Origin: Flavobacterium psychrotolerans
Lineage (GTDB): Bacteria; Bacteroidota; Bacteroidia; Flavobacteriales; Flavobacteriaceae
Length of the DNA stretch: 64,000 nucleotides
Assembly: GCF_003097635.1 (NCBI RefSeq)
Contig: NZ_QCZI01000013.1
Coordinates: 1 to 64,000 of the forward strand
Direction: 5' to 3'
A program made the translations under genes and the position numbers. The number at the start of each line of letters is the position of its first letter. The stretch's first letter is position 1. The notes beneath the pieces were generated by a model. That model searched no databases. It saw only the letters and a program-made list of their open reading frames with translations, and was not told where the DNA came from. Shown in pieces: positions 1-10,500 of the stretch.

Positions 1-570
1 GTAATGGCCGTGTTTTTAGTGAACACGTTCGGTGAATTATAACTCAAAGAATTCGGAGCGACATCATTCACGGTAATTACGACCCCAAAAGAAACACTTC
101 CACCAGAATTGTTAGCAGTAACGGTATAGGTTACGGTTGAACTAATTACGGTAGGCGTACCTGAAATCACTCCGGTCGAAGTATTAAACGACAATCCAGA
201 AGGCAAACTGGGAGCAATGCCATAACTTGAAACGGTTCCTGTAATCGAAGGCAATAAATTAGTAATTGGGCTTCCAACAATAAACACATTAGGGGAGTTA
301 TAGCTCAATCCGCTTGGAGGTGTCACAGCATTGATGGTAATGACTACACCAAAAGTAAGACTGCCACCAGAATAATTTGCCGTGACAGTATAGGTTGCGG
401 TCGCTATACCAACTGTTGGTGTCCCTGAAATCACGCCAGTTGTTGCGTTCAAAATCAATCCGCTCGGTAAACTAGGGAAAACACTGTAACCAGTTATTGT
501 TTGTGTGGTTGAAGGCGTAAGGTTTGTAATGACAGTACCAACATTAAACACGTTTGGTGTGGGATAGGAT
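1..570 (-). repeat. Ig-like (He_PIG type) tandem protein repeats
   Basis: Within the preceding gene, motifs of the form LSYNSPNVF recur at about 22-45, 283-305 and 546-569, giving units of about 87-88 residues. Each unit holds LPSGL..N..TGVISGTPT and a YTVTANxSGGS motif, the wording of putative-Ig repeats in secreted Bacteroidetes proteins. Repeat number beyond the edge is unknown. Confidence 0.8.
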
Positions 571-3500
571 AATGGCATTTTTACCCCATCAACGGCAATA
601 TTATTAAAAGTTACCCTTGCTCCCGTATCGGCAGTCATATTAGAACCGGTAAATCGCAATCGGACTTTAAAATCCGGATTATTATCAACAGTCGTTATCG
701 TTGAAAAGTCATTTTGAAACAATTGATAAGTGGCCGTCAAAGGTAGTGAAGTGGCCGTTAATCCGGAGGTAATCCAAACAGGAGTTCCTGAGTTTATGGC
801 GTAATCAATTGAGATGGCAGAGGCATTTGTCAATTCGTTTATTGCGGCAAAAGAAAATATGATTTTTTTGTATCCGGCGGTTGAAAAATTAAAAATCATG
901 GTGTTTTCTAATCCACCGCTTTGCAAGGGTTCTTTAATTTGCAACCCTTTCATGATGCCGGCGGAATAAACAATATTATTGTTGGCTTCTGGCCTGTAGT
1001 TGATATTTGTAGGAAGATTTCTTCTTTCCATTGATGCTTTGCCAAAACTGGGGTTTCCCGAAATAAACGGATAACCTACAATACAAGATTGGTATTGGAT
1101 GACGCCATCGGTCAGCAGTTTATAGGTAGAATTTAATGAGGTTAACTGCGCGCCATTAACAATTGCGTTATCCATCATCCAAAAATAAATGGGCACACTG
1201 GTTTCTACTGGACCATCTGGAATAAAATTGGCAGTAATAGAAAAATTTCCTGTAGGAGTAATCGTTATTTCGGGAGTAGTACTTGAAGAAGCCCCCGACC
1301 AATGGCTAAAAACAAAACCAGGTTTTGCAATTGCTTTTAGTTTTACGGGAATATCTTTAAAATAAATTCCTGTCCAAGGATAAGGATTTCCTGTAATTCC
1401 GGGAGTTCCATCGATAATATCAATAGTATTCATTTTTATATATCCATGGGTTACTCCGGAAACATTTAGTGTGGCATTGATATTTGATGCAATAGCAAAT
1501 ACAGATCTAATGTGATTTCTTTGTAATGCAGGTCTTGCATTGGCAAAATTTATTTGATCATCAATATACTCTTGCCATTCGTTTAAGTCTGAAGGAACAT
1601 TCCATCTCGTCATTTCTCCAGGCATTTCTGGAGCTATTACTGTCTTCATTTCATTCATTTTTGAAATAATTCTGGCAGGAAGAAAAGAAGTGTTTAATAA
1701 ATCGGCGAAGCGATTAATAAAATCAGTTTTAAATGTATTGTTTTCTAACATTTTACGCAATAACAAAGTAGACCATTCTGGGTTTGTATCGGTGGTGTTA
1801 ATTGAGGTGGCTAGCTCTAAAGTGTTTCCATTAAAATCATTCGTTCCAAATGAAAATGTCGCATCCATATCATGAAGTAACCATCTCCATCTCCCATCAA
1901 GTCCGTAGGGAGCAGTTGAGTCGTAAGCGGAAATTTTATTTCTCCAATACTGAACATTATTGTTGGGCCAATCTGCATTTTGAAAGAAAATATTTGTGAT
2001 AAAGAAATCGCTAAAACTTTCGGGGTCAAGTTGTGTTTTGATATAATCAAAATTTGAGGTATTTGCTAAAGAATGTGTTCTCACATAATTTGTCATGGCA
2101 TTATAATGAATAGCATCTCCTTCTTTTAAATCCATATTGTTCTCTAAAAAATCAACAGCTTTAGTGTTGTATACTCTTTCGAAATAGTTGTTGTCGTATC
2201 GTTCACGAATGCCTAAAATCCCCCAATACTCTCCATTTACAAAGGCAACGGCCGGTTGATATGCTTCGATTTCGGCATGCAATGATTTGCATAATTGATG
2301 TTCTAAAGCGTCTCTAAATTTAGTAAGACGAAAATCCCATCCTGATGAGGAAAGCGTTAGTCTGTCATAACTTGTAAAAGGCAGATCGGGAAAGAATTTA
2401 TAATCTAAAGTACTATCACCATATTCAGACCGCGCATAAACGGTTAAGGATTTTTTCTCATATCTTCTGGTTGCCCCACCACGAATTTTCAAACCAATAT
2501 CCTGATTAATGACTTCGGAACCATTTACATAATAACACATATTTGCAAATCTCTCGTCATCAGTCTCACGGTAATAATTACCCGCTTGGCTTCCGCGAGC
2601 AGATCCATTGGGATTAGCAGCTCTCCAATCATCAAAGTCCTTACCGGCAACGTATATTCCGTTGTCATAGCCATAAAATCGGTCCTCATTTATACTTAAT
2701 GCTATTACTGGTAACGTGTATTTACTGCTTCCTTGTGGGGAAATAAAATAATTTTTTGTAATTACTTTACTGGCTAAATATCCGGGCTTTATAACTTTAA
2801 CTCTAATTATGGTACCTTTAAATATGGGGTTATCTGGAAAATAGTAAGACGGATCAAAATCATAGGTCGACGAAATGACTGAAACCTTGTTTGGTTGGGA
2901 GGATCGGTCAATAATAGTAATCGGAGTACTGTATTGCAAAGTTTTATAACTGTTATTTAATAGTGGTCCAGTAGCTTGTCCAGGTATTTCCGTATATTGG
3001 TTTTTATAAGTATAAGTTGTTCCGCCTAAATTATTCTCACTGGGTTCTGAGCCATCAAGTGTATATAAAATAGTGGTTTCCGTCTCCAAAGAAGATAACG
3101 TCAAATTAAAACCAGAAGTGAAAAAACCGCTATTTTGAGAAAAAACGGGTGGGCTTAAAACGCCAGAATACCCCGTAGATGAATTTGCAGCATTTGGTGT
3201 TGGTGTTCCAAAAAATACAAACGGACCAGTCCCATTTGGCAATCGGCCATAGGAGACATCGGGTTGTAAGTTTGCTGGGGGTATGGTGTCAATGGTATTT
3301 CCGGAAGCATTTGTCAATAAAATGGTTTCGCCTGAAGCACTTATTTTGAAATTAGTATGCAAGGGACTTCCAGCAACGGAGCGATTTTTATCAGAAGCCC
3401 AAATCAATAGGTATTGACCAGGTGCAACAGAAACATTTGGGAAAGTCCATTTAAATAGAAGTAACGCATCATCACTCAAACCATAGCCAAGTAAATTAAC

Positions 3501-3668
3501 AGAAACAGACCCCTTGTTGTGTAATTCAATCCAATCTTGATAACTGTCGTCCTCGTCTTTAATAGAACTCGTATTAGAAGCCAATACTTCGTTTAGCACA
3601 ATGTTTTGGGCTACCCCGGCATTGGAAAACAATATATAAAGTAAACCTAAAAATAAAATTTTTTTCAT
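1..3668 (-). CDS. Secreted CotH-kinase/lamin-tail protein with Ig-like repeats, C-terminus outside window
   Basis: Partial gene: the frame runs from an ATG at 3668 off the window edge with no stop (about 1222 codons seen). In order it has a signal peptide (MKKILFLGLLYILFSNAGVAQ), a lamin-tail domain (about 22-150), a chitobiase/hexosaminidase C-terminal-like segment (TILYTLDGSEP-type motif, about 180-270), a CotH kinase domain with RWLLHDMDATF near residue 597, an InlB-like beta repeat, and putative-Ig (He_PIG-like) repeats at the visible end. It is a close paralogue of the next gene, with long stretches of identical wording, but that gene has a sorting domain where this one has Ig repeats. 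CotH proteins phosphorylate secreted proteins in other bacteria; activity here is inferred. It is probably exported by Sec and then T9SS, but the sorting domain would lie beyond the edge. Confidence 0.85.
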   Translation of the reverse strand, partial: MKKILFLGLLYILFSNAGVAQNIVLNEVLASNTSSIKDEDDSYQDWIELHNKGSVSVNLLGYGLSDDALLLFKWTFPNVSVAPGQYLLIWASDKNRSVAGSPLHTNFKISASGETILLTNASGNTIDTIPPANLQPDVSYGRLPNGTGPFVFFGTPTPNAANSSTGYSGVLSPPVFSQNSGFFTSGFNLTLSSLETETTILYTLDGSEPSENNLGGTTYTYKNQYTEIPGQATGPLLNNSYKTLQYSTPITIIDRSSQPNKVSVISSTYDFDPSYYFPDNPIFKGTIIRVKVIKPGYLASKVITKNYFISPQGSSKYTLPVIALSINEDRFYGYDNGIYVAGKDFDDWRAANPNGSARGSQAGNYYRETDDERFANMCYYVNGSEVINQDIGLKIRGGATRRYEKKSLTVYARSEYGDSTLDYKFFPDLPFTSYDRLTLSSSGWDFRLTKFRDALEHQLCKSLHAEIEAYQPAVAFVNGEYWGILGIRERYDNNYFERVYNTKAVDFLENNMDLKEGDAIHYNAMTNYVRTHSLANTSNFDYIKTQLDPESFSDFFITNIFFQNADWPNNNVQYWRNKISAYDSTAPYGLDGRWRWLLHDMDATFSFGTNDFNGNTLELATSINTTDTNPEWSTLLLRKMLENNTFKTDFINRFADLLNTSFLPARIISKMNEMKTVIAPEMPGEMTRWNVPSDLNEWQEYIDDQINFANARPALQRNHIRSVFAIASNINATLNVSGVTHGYIKMNTIDIIDGTPGITGNPYPWTGIYFKDIPVKLKAIAKPGFVFSHWSGASSSTTPEITITPTGNFSITANFIPDGPVETSVPIYFWMMDNAIVNGAQLTSLNSTYKLLTDGVIQYQSCIVGYPFISGNPSFGKASMERRNLPTNINYRPEANNNIVYSAGIMKGLQIKEPLQSGGLENTMIFNFSTAGYKKIIFSFAAINELTNASAISIDYAINSGTPVWITSGLTATSLPLTATYQLFQNDFSTITTVDNNPDFKVRLRFTGSNMTADTGARVTFNNIAVDGVKMPLSYPTPNVFNVGTVITNLTPSTTQTITGYSVFPSLPSGLILNATTGVISGTPTVGIATATYTVTANYSGGSLTFGVVITINAVTPPSGLSYNSPNVFIVGSPITNLLPSITGTVSSYGIAPSLPSGLSFNTSTGVISGTPTVISSTVTYTVTANNSGGSVSFGVVITVNDVAPNSLSYNSPNVFTKNTAI

Positions 3669-3797
3669 TTTATTGATTATTAAGTTGATAGCAACATCAA
3701 AGCTATGTACAAACCCAACAAACCCATAATTTTTTCGCCACATGACGGATTTATCCGATTAATAACATCTATCAAAAAATATTTTTTTGTCATAAAA

Positions 3798-3827
3798 AAA
3801 GGAGATAATAGTGACATCATCTCCTTT
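3798..3827 (-). terminator. Rho-independent terminator of the downstream-listed CotH gene
   Basis: Perfect 9-bp arms (AAAGGAGAT / ATCTCCTTT) with a 12-nt loop, followed on the minus strand by a run of seven T. It sits 20 bases after the stop of the gene at 3848-7216, so that gene is transcribed separately from its paralogue. Confidence 0.8.
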
Positions 3828-3847
3828 GGAACTTATTTGACGGAAGT

Positions 3848-6800
3848 TTATTTCTTGATTATTTTTTTGGTTTCTACTTTTTCTTCTGATGATAATTGAA
3901 GTAAATAGATCCCTTTAGATAAATGATTCAAGTTGATTTGGGCATCTTCTAAAACCCCGGTTTTAATTAATTTTCCATCAATCGCATACAGTTTATAAAA
4001 AACGGATTGCATGTCATTTATCCCCCTAATAGTTACGAAATCTGAAAAAGGATTTGGTGAGACCAAAAACTTCTGCGTTACATTCTCTGTAACAGCTAAT
4101 GGTAATTGTGTTCCGTTTACTGCTATATTATTAAATGTAATTTGCGCTCCGGTATCAACGGTCATATTGGTACCTGCAAATCGCAAACGCACTTTGAAAT
4201 CGGCATTATTGTTTATAGTAGTGATGGCTGAAAAATCTAAATGGAACAATTGATACCTAGTCGTTAAAGGCAACGAAGTTGAAATCAATCCGGAAGTAGT
4301 CCAAACGGGAGTTCCAGGGTTTATGGAATATTCAACAATAATGGCATTTGCAGGAGTCGATTCATTTATGGCTGCAAAAGAAAATGTAATGTCTTTATAG
4401 CCAATAGTAGAAAAATTAAATACCATTGTGTTTTCCAGAGTGCCATTTTCCAGAGGCTCTCTGATTTGTAATCCTTTCATATCACTTATATTAAAAGCAA
4501 TATTATTATTGACTTCGGGAATGTAGTTAATATCAGTAGGGCTATTTCGTCTTTCCATCGACGCTTTTCTCCAATGTGTCAAGTCGGCAGCAACAAACGG
4601 ATAACCCACAAGACAGGATTGATATTGAATAACTCCATCACTATTTCCTGTTTTGTATGTTGAATTTAGCGTTTCTAAAGGGATATTGTTGGCAATAGCG
4701 GCGTTCATCATCCAGTAATAAATAGGTCGACTTGTTGCAACGGTTTCTGGAACAAATACTGCGGTAACATTAAAATCAGTATTTGATGTTATCGTAATTT
4801 CAGGATTTGTGCTTGTTGATGCTCCAGTCCAGTGGCTAAAAGTAAACCCTGGATTCGCAATTGCTTTTATTGTAACTGGAATTGCCGAAAAATAGATCCC
4901 TGTCCACGGATACGGATTTGAGGTAATGGAAGGTGTTCCTGTTTTTATGTCAATGGTATTCATTTTTATATAACCATGGTTTGCACTGGACACATCTAGA
5001 GTGGCATTAATATTTTTTGAAATCCCAAACTGAGCGCGAATGTGGTTTCTTTGAAATGTAGGTCTTTGATTTATAAAGTTAGTCTGGTTATTTAGGAAAT
5101 ATGTCCAATCACCATTATCATATGGAGCACTCCATCTGGCAAATTGTTGAGGCATTTCTGGAGCAATGACCGCTTTCATTTCAGTCATTTTTGACAGCAT
5201 TCTTGATGTGAGGAATGTTGTATTCAACAAATCGGCAAAACGGTTAATGAATTCAATTTTATATCTATTGTTTTCTAGCATTTTGCGTAGCAAAAAGGTT
5301 GCCCATTCTGGGTTTGGATAGCCCGGTCCATTAGGATCAGTTGCTGCTGCCAATGTATTAAAATTAATATCGCTGTTAGTAATGGCAAAAGTATCATCCA
5401 TATCATGTGCTGCCCATCTCCATCTTCCATCACTACCAAAAGGTGCATTAGGCTCGTAAATCACCGTTTTCTTTCTCCAGTACACGATATTGTTTGAAGG
5501 CCAATCGGTGTTTTCAAGAAAAATTTCTGAAATATAATAATCTTTAAAGTTTTCAGGATCAAGTCTTGTTTTTATGTAGTCAAAATTAGTTTGAATCGAC
5601 AAGGGGTTTTTAGTAATATAATCTAAGAGGTCAAGATAATCCAGATTGTCACCTGCTATTAGTTTATTCCCGTCCTCTAAAATGTCAATTGCAGTTGATG
5701 GAACATTGTATTCCCGTTTAAAATAATCGGCCTCAATTTTATCCCTAAAACTCATTATTCCCCAATACTCTCCATTAATCAGTGTAATTGTAGGTTGGTA
5801 TCCTTTAGTTAAAATATTTAAGGATTTCATTAATTCATGACAAAATGCATCTCTAAATAAGGTTTGGTTATAGTCGTTTCCAGAATTATGAAGTACTAAT
5901 CCTGTAAAACTATCATGCGACTTATCTGAAAAAAATTTATAATTCATAGCGTCATTTCCATAATCGGATCTTGCATTTATGCTTAAAGATCTATTTTGGG
6001 CAACTCTTGAAGACCCTCCGTGAATACGAAGACCCACATCTTGATTCAAGACTTCCTTGCCGTTTACAAAGTAGGTCATGTTGGCAACCGCCTCATTATT
6101 AATTCCGTGTCTAAAAAAATTACAAACATTTCCGATATCCGGTGTATCTAATGTTGGATTTGCAATTCTCCAGTTATCAAAATCAATCCCGGCAACATTT
6201 ATCCCTGCATAATAATCAAAAAATTTGTTTTCATCTAAACTCAACGAAACCACAGGCAAGGTAAATTTTGAGGCTCCTTGGGGACAAATGTAATAGGTTT
6301 TAGTTGCTGTTTTACTTTCTAAAGAGCCGGGTTTAATTAGTTTTGCCCTAACAACAGTGCCCTTAAAAATGGGAGTCTTTGGAATATAAAACGGATCAAA
6401 ATCAGTTGTTGTAGAAATGGCGGCCAATTTATTTGGAAGGGGAGATCGATCGACAATATTTATGGGGACAGTGTATTGTAATGTCCTAAAACTTTGAGTC
6501 AAAAGTGGCCCCGTAGCTTGGCCAGGGAAAAAGGGATATTGATTTTTATAACTATACGTTGTACCTCCTAAATTAGATTCTTTAGGCTCAGAACCGTCCA
6601 AAGTATATAAAATAGTTGACCCCGCAGTGGCACTGGATAAAGTCAAATCAAAACTAGCGGTTAAAAAACCAGATTCTTGAGAAAATGTTGGGGGATTTAA
6701 TACTTCAGAATAGCCTACGGTCGAGTTTGTCGCGTTTGGAGTAACATTTGAAAAGAAAACAAAATTTCCAGTTCCATCCGGTAAACGACCTAAAGAAATA

Positions 6801-7216
6801 TTTTGTGCACTCACGGTTTTGGGTACAAAATCTACAGTTACTCCGCTATTGCTAGTTAAGGTAATTACTTCTCCTGATGAACTCAGTTTAAAATTTGTAT
6901 GTAGAGGATTGCCGGGAATAGCTCTGTTTTTATTAGAGCACCATACCAATAAATACGTGCCAGAAGCAATAGAAATAGTTGGAAAAACCCATTTGTACAA
7001 TAAAGTTGGATCGTCTGATAATCCGTAACCAGACAAATTTACCGTTGTTGTTCCGGTGTTATAGAGCTCAATCCAATCTTGGTATGTTCCGTCTTCATCT
7101 TGGTTGATTGTGGTATTTGAGGTGAGAATTTCATTGATTACAATCCCCTGACTATGAACATCATTAAAAAAACCAAGGAAAAATAGAGCAACAAAAAATA
7201 AAGTGATTTTTAGCAT
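3848..7216 (-). CDS. Secreted CotH-kinase/lamin-tail protein with T9SS sorting domain
   Basis: Complete protein of 1122 residues. The order is signal peptide (about 1-22), lamin-tail domain (about 23-150, with DWIELYN and LSGYGLSDDP), chitobiase C-terminal-like segment (TILYTLDGSEP), CotH kinase domain (RIHGGSSR about 395, RWRWAAHDMDDTF about 602), InlB-like repeat (FSHWTGAS), a beta-sandwich region and a type A T9SS sorting domain (SPNPFSDFVTIRG ... KGIYLLQLS ... TKKIIKK). The HDMD motif corresponds to the catalytic core described for CotH kinases. The protein is expected at the cell surface or secreted; the substrate is unknown. It follows its paralogue as a tandem duplicate, separated by about 180 bases containing a terminator. 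Confidence 0.9.
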   Translation of the reverse strand: MLKITLFFVALFFLGFFNDVHSQGIVINEILTSNTTINQDEDGTYQDWIELYNTGTTTVNLSGYGLSDDPTLLYKWVFPTISIASGTYLLVWCSNKNRAIPGNPLHTNFKLSSSGEVITLTSNSGVTVDFVPKTVSAQNISLGRLPDGTGNFVFFSNVTPNATNSTVGYSEVLNPPTFSQESGFLTASFDLTLSSATAGSTILYTLDGSEPKESNLGGTTYSYKNQYPFFPGQATGPLLTQSFRTLQYTVPINIVDRSPLPNKLAAISTTTDFDPFYIPKTPIFKGTVVRAKLIKPGSLESKTATKTYYICPQGASKFTLPVVSLSLDENKFFDYYAGINVAGIDFDNWRIANPTLDTPDIGNVCNFFRHGINNEAVANMTYFVNGKEVLNQDVGLRIHGGSSRVAQNRSLSINARSDYGNDAMNYKFFSDKSHDSFTGLVLHNSGNDYNQTLFRDAFCHELMKSLNILTKGYQPTITLINGEYWGIMSFRDKIEADYFKREYNVPSTAIDILEDGNKLIAGDNLDYLDLLDYITKNPLSIQTNFDYIKTRLDPENFKDYYISEIFLENTDWPSNNIVYWRKKTVIYEPNAPFGSDGRWRWAAHDMDDTFAITNSDINFNTLAAATDPNGPGYPNPEWATFLLRKMLENNRYKIEFINRFADLLNTTFLTSRMLSKMTEMKAVIAPEMPQQFARWSAPYDNGDWTYFLNNQTNFINQRPTFQRNHIRAQFGISKNINATLDVSSANHGYIKMNTIDIKTGTPSITSNPYPWTGIYFSAIPVTIKAIANPGFTFSHWTGASTSTNPEITITSNTDFNVTAVFVPETVATSRPIYYWMMNAAIANNIPLETLNSTYKTGNSDGVIQYQSCLVGYPFVAADLTHWRKASMERRNSPTDINYIPEVNNNIAFNISDMKGLQIREPLENGTLENTMVFNFSTIGYKDITFSFAAINESTPANAIIVEYSINPGTPVWTTSGLISTSLPLTTRYQLFHLDFSAITTINNNADFKVRLRFAGTNMTVDTGAQITFNNIAVNGTQLPLAVTENVTQKFLVSPNPFSDFVTIRGINDMQSVFYKLYAIDGKLIKTGVLEDAQINLNHLSKGIYLLQLSSEEKVETKKIIKK

Positions 7217-7458
7217 GACTTTTTAAAGTTTAGGTTAAAAAGAAATAAAGCTAAAGAATCATAAAAAGAAATAAAATTTTTACCGTTGTATTGCCAATTT
7301 TGTCTTTTAAGTACACAATTTCAGTAAGATGAAATTCATAAGTATTTGAATTTAATTTACAGGTACGGATAGATATTTTCGCCCTGCGGAAAAAATTTGG
7401 GGTAGTCATTAGATTGTGTAAATGCCAAAGAAACTTCGGGGTGAAGGTTCCCAAAAAA
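7217..7458. other. Intergenic stretch without a supported gene
   Basis: Between the CotH gene start and the terminator copy at 7459 I see only a 67-codon minus-strand frame (7251-7454). It has no recognisable domain, no promoter box and an unlikely composition. I treat it as non-coding or as debris from the rearrangement that placed the restriction gene here. Confidence 0.4.
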
Positions 7459-7496
7459 CCATAAAAAAACCGACAGTCTCACGAAAGGCGGTTTTC
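7459..7496 (-). repeat. Second copy of the RNase G terminator (direct repeat, left copy)
   Basis: About 38 bases (from CCATAAAAAAACCG to GGCGGTTTT) match 11525-11562 in the same orientation with one visible mismatch (A at 7473, C at 11539). The mismatch weakens one stem pair, but the minus-strand T run remains. It therefore probably still terminates the restriction gene ending at 7513. Confidence 0.75.
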
Positions 7497-7512
7497 TAAC
7501 AGTTATAAATAA

Positions 7513-10500
7513 CTATAAATACTTCTTTAATACCACTTCTTTCTCTTTTGGTATAGAGGCAATTTCAATTTTTAAAGCAGTTATTTTAGCTTCGATTTTC
7601 TCAATTTTGGAAACTATTTTTTGCTGTTCGGAAATGGGGGGAAGTGGGATTTTTATGTTTTGAATAGTTGGAATAGTTAATTCAATTTGACCGCTTTGAC
7701 CCATTGCCATTGCTTCAATATTTTTAAAACCAATTTTTGCTAAACTTTGTAAAACAAAATCAGGCAAAACAATTTCTTTATTCGGTCTTAAAATAGTAAT
7801 GTGACTATCAACAACAAAAACACCTTCTAAATTAAATAAAGTTATTCTCCCAGCAGTTCCAACTCCTGAAGAATTTATAAGAATATCACCTTTCTCTAAT
7901 TTTCTTTCATCTAAAATAAAGTCTTTAATCACAAAATGCTTTTGAGAAAAATCAAACTCTTTCAAGCCTCGTGCTTGCCCTGATTTGATAATTTGAATTT
8001 CAGAATCTCCATATTTTGCAGATTTTCCTCTTTTTAGTATAAGAGCCAAATTTTCTAACTTTTCAATTTTAGAATTTGAATTTAGCTCCATTAAATCAGA
8101 AATAGAACCCTTCAACTCCTCAACTTCCTCTTTTGCTTTCTTCTCTTTTGCTTCTAAAACTTCAATTTCAGAAACGATTTTTTGTTGAATGTCTAGTGGT
8201 GGTAGTGGAATTTTTAAAGCTTTTAAATTAGCAGAATTTAAACTTGCTTGATTTGCCGCCTTTATTGCATATTTCTGCATTTCAAAAATAAATTCTTTAA
8301 CTTTAAATATTTCTGAAGCATATTTTGGTAGAACTTTAGATTTGTCCGGTCTAAACCTCAATAAATTTACGCCGTGAACAATTTTTTCATTTAAATTAAA
8401 ATAAGCTGTTTTTCCTAAATGTTCGACACTATTAATATGACTTAACAAAATATCTCCTTTTTGTAAGAAATCATTTTCGGCAACTTTATCATTTGTCCAT
8501 TTTGTTGCATTGATATTAAAATTTGCATTTGCAATTGACTCAATTCTAGAAACTCTATAATTTCCAACTTCATCACTTTGTGCAACATTCTTACCGTTTT
8601 TTATTTCAGTAAAAATATTCTCAACTTTATCTTGTTGATATTTAGAGTTAATAACTACTTTTTTTTTAACACTAAGCGAAATATTTTTTTCAAATTCCAC
8701 TCTATCAAAAGTCATCATGTCTACCAAGTTGTGGCGAGAAACTTTGTTTTGCATGGCTTCGTCAATATCAAAATCGTAATCGCCTGCAAAGGCTTTGTAA
8801 ATATAAGTACTTGCTTTGGTCGGGTTGTCAAAAACTTCTGGGTCGAACATTTGTGTGCAATCTTCAATGTTTTTGCCTCGTTGTATTGGGTGTATGCCTT
8901 CGCTTCCTCTACGGTTGCTAAACTCATAACCCAAGAAACGTTTTTCAGCATCTTTTTCGCCGCTTTTTACTAAAACCACTTTTTGTGGAAATGCAATAAT
9001 GAAGTAAAACAGTTTGTCTGCTTCTTTTTCTAAAAGCATTGTCCAAAACTCCTTGTCGTTTTTAGCTTTTAGTTTCTTTTGGTATTCTATGTATATTTCG
9101 TGTTCGGCAATAGCTTTGTTGGGCGCTTTTTTCAATAAAGAAACATAATCGTCAAACGAAATTCCTTCCCAAACGTGGTTTACATATTTGGTTACAGGTT
9201 TTTCAATTCCGTTGAGGGTTACATCTTGCATATTGGTAAAAAACACCGTAACATCATTTTTCAGATGAATGCTTTTGTAATTGCTTTTTCTGCGTAGGAA
9301 TAAAACAACCGTGTTTGTTCCTGTAGCCATAAAGGTATTGCTGCCTAATTCCGTGATGGCAACAATATCAAAATACTGCAAAATAATTTCTCGAGATTTG
9401 GTGTAAATTCCTGCATTACTCAAAATAGAACTTGGCAATATGATTCCGGCAACACCTCCGTCTTTTAGTAATTGTTTGGTTCGTTCTATAAACAAACATT
9501 CAATTTCAGAACTGTTATCGGTAAGTTTTTCATAAAGTTCAAATTCCTCACCTTTATAAAATTTACTGCTGGTGTTTTTAAAAGAAGAAACCGAGTAAGG
9601 CGGATTAGAAACTATAATATCAAACTCTTTGTTATCCTTTGGAAAAATTTTATCTATCGTTAAAAGTTTTCCTTTGTAATCAGGATGAGCAAAACGAGCC
9701 AATCCATCGCTATGAATTACATTAGCTAATCCATCACCGTGTAAATAGCAACCTACTTTGCCCACTTTGACCAAACGATAATCTTTTTCTATTCCATAAA
9801 CATAGTTTAAAGCCCAATCAAAATGGTTTATCCGAGAAGTTTCAACAAATTTTCGTGCATCAACTTTAAGTTTTGAAGCATCAATTTTTTTATCTAACAA
9901 TCGTTGAATTTCGTGCATCGTTTCTGTCAAGAAGTGTCCGCTTCCAGCTGCATAATCCATTACATAAGGCAACAGTTCATCTCTTAATCCTTTTTGCAAT
10001 TTTTCTTCTACAACAACATCAATAGGTAAACTTTTAATGATAAATTGTGCTACTGGTACAGGTGTGAAAAATTGTCCTGACTCTTGTTTTAAACCAGTTG
10101 TAAGAAGCAACTCGAAGAAATCGGAAAGGTATTGTTGTTTTTTAGTATATCTTATTTTAAAGCGTTGCAATAATTCTACAACTTCTTTTACTACAATGGC
10201 ATTTTCATTAAAAGATTGCTCATCGTAAACATCTTTTATAGCAAATTCATTGTTTTTTTCAAGGCGTATTTTTCTAAATTCATCTAGTAAAGAAGTTCTG
10301 TCAGATTCTTTTAAATAATTGAATTTATTGTTGAATTCCGTTTCAGAAAAATCAGTTACTCTTTTTTCTAAAAAATCGTACATTCCTTTTTTATACAAAT
10401 CAGTAAGTCTCAACTGAAAATCACGATGGTTTTCGCCTTCTTTCCATTGAAATTCAAGTTCATTATCTGTTCCTTCTTTGTCTTTTTCATCATATATTTT

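Noticed and set aside
7251..7454. 67-codon minus-strand frame between the CotH and restriction genes
   Set aside because: No recognised domain, no promoter box, atypical composition; most likely chance.
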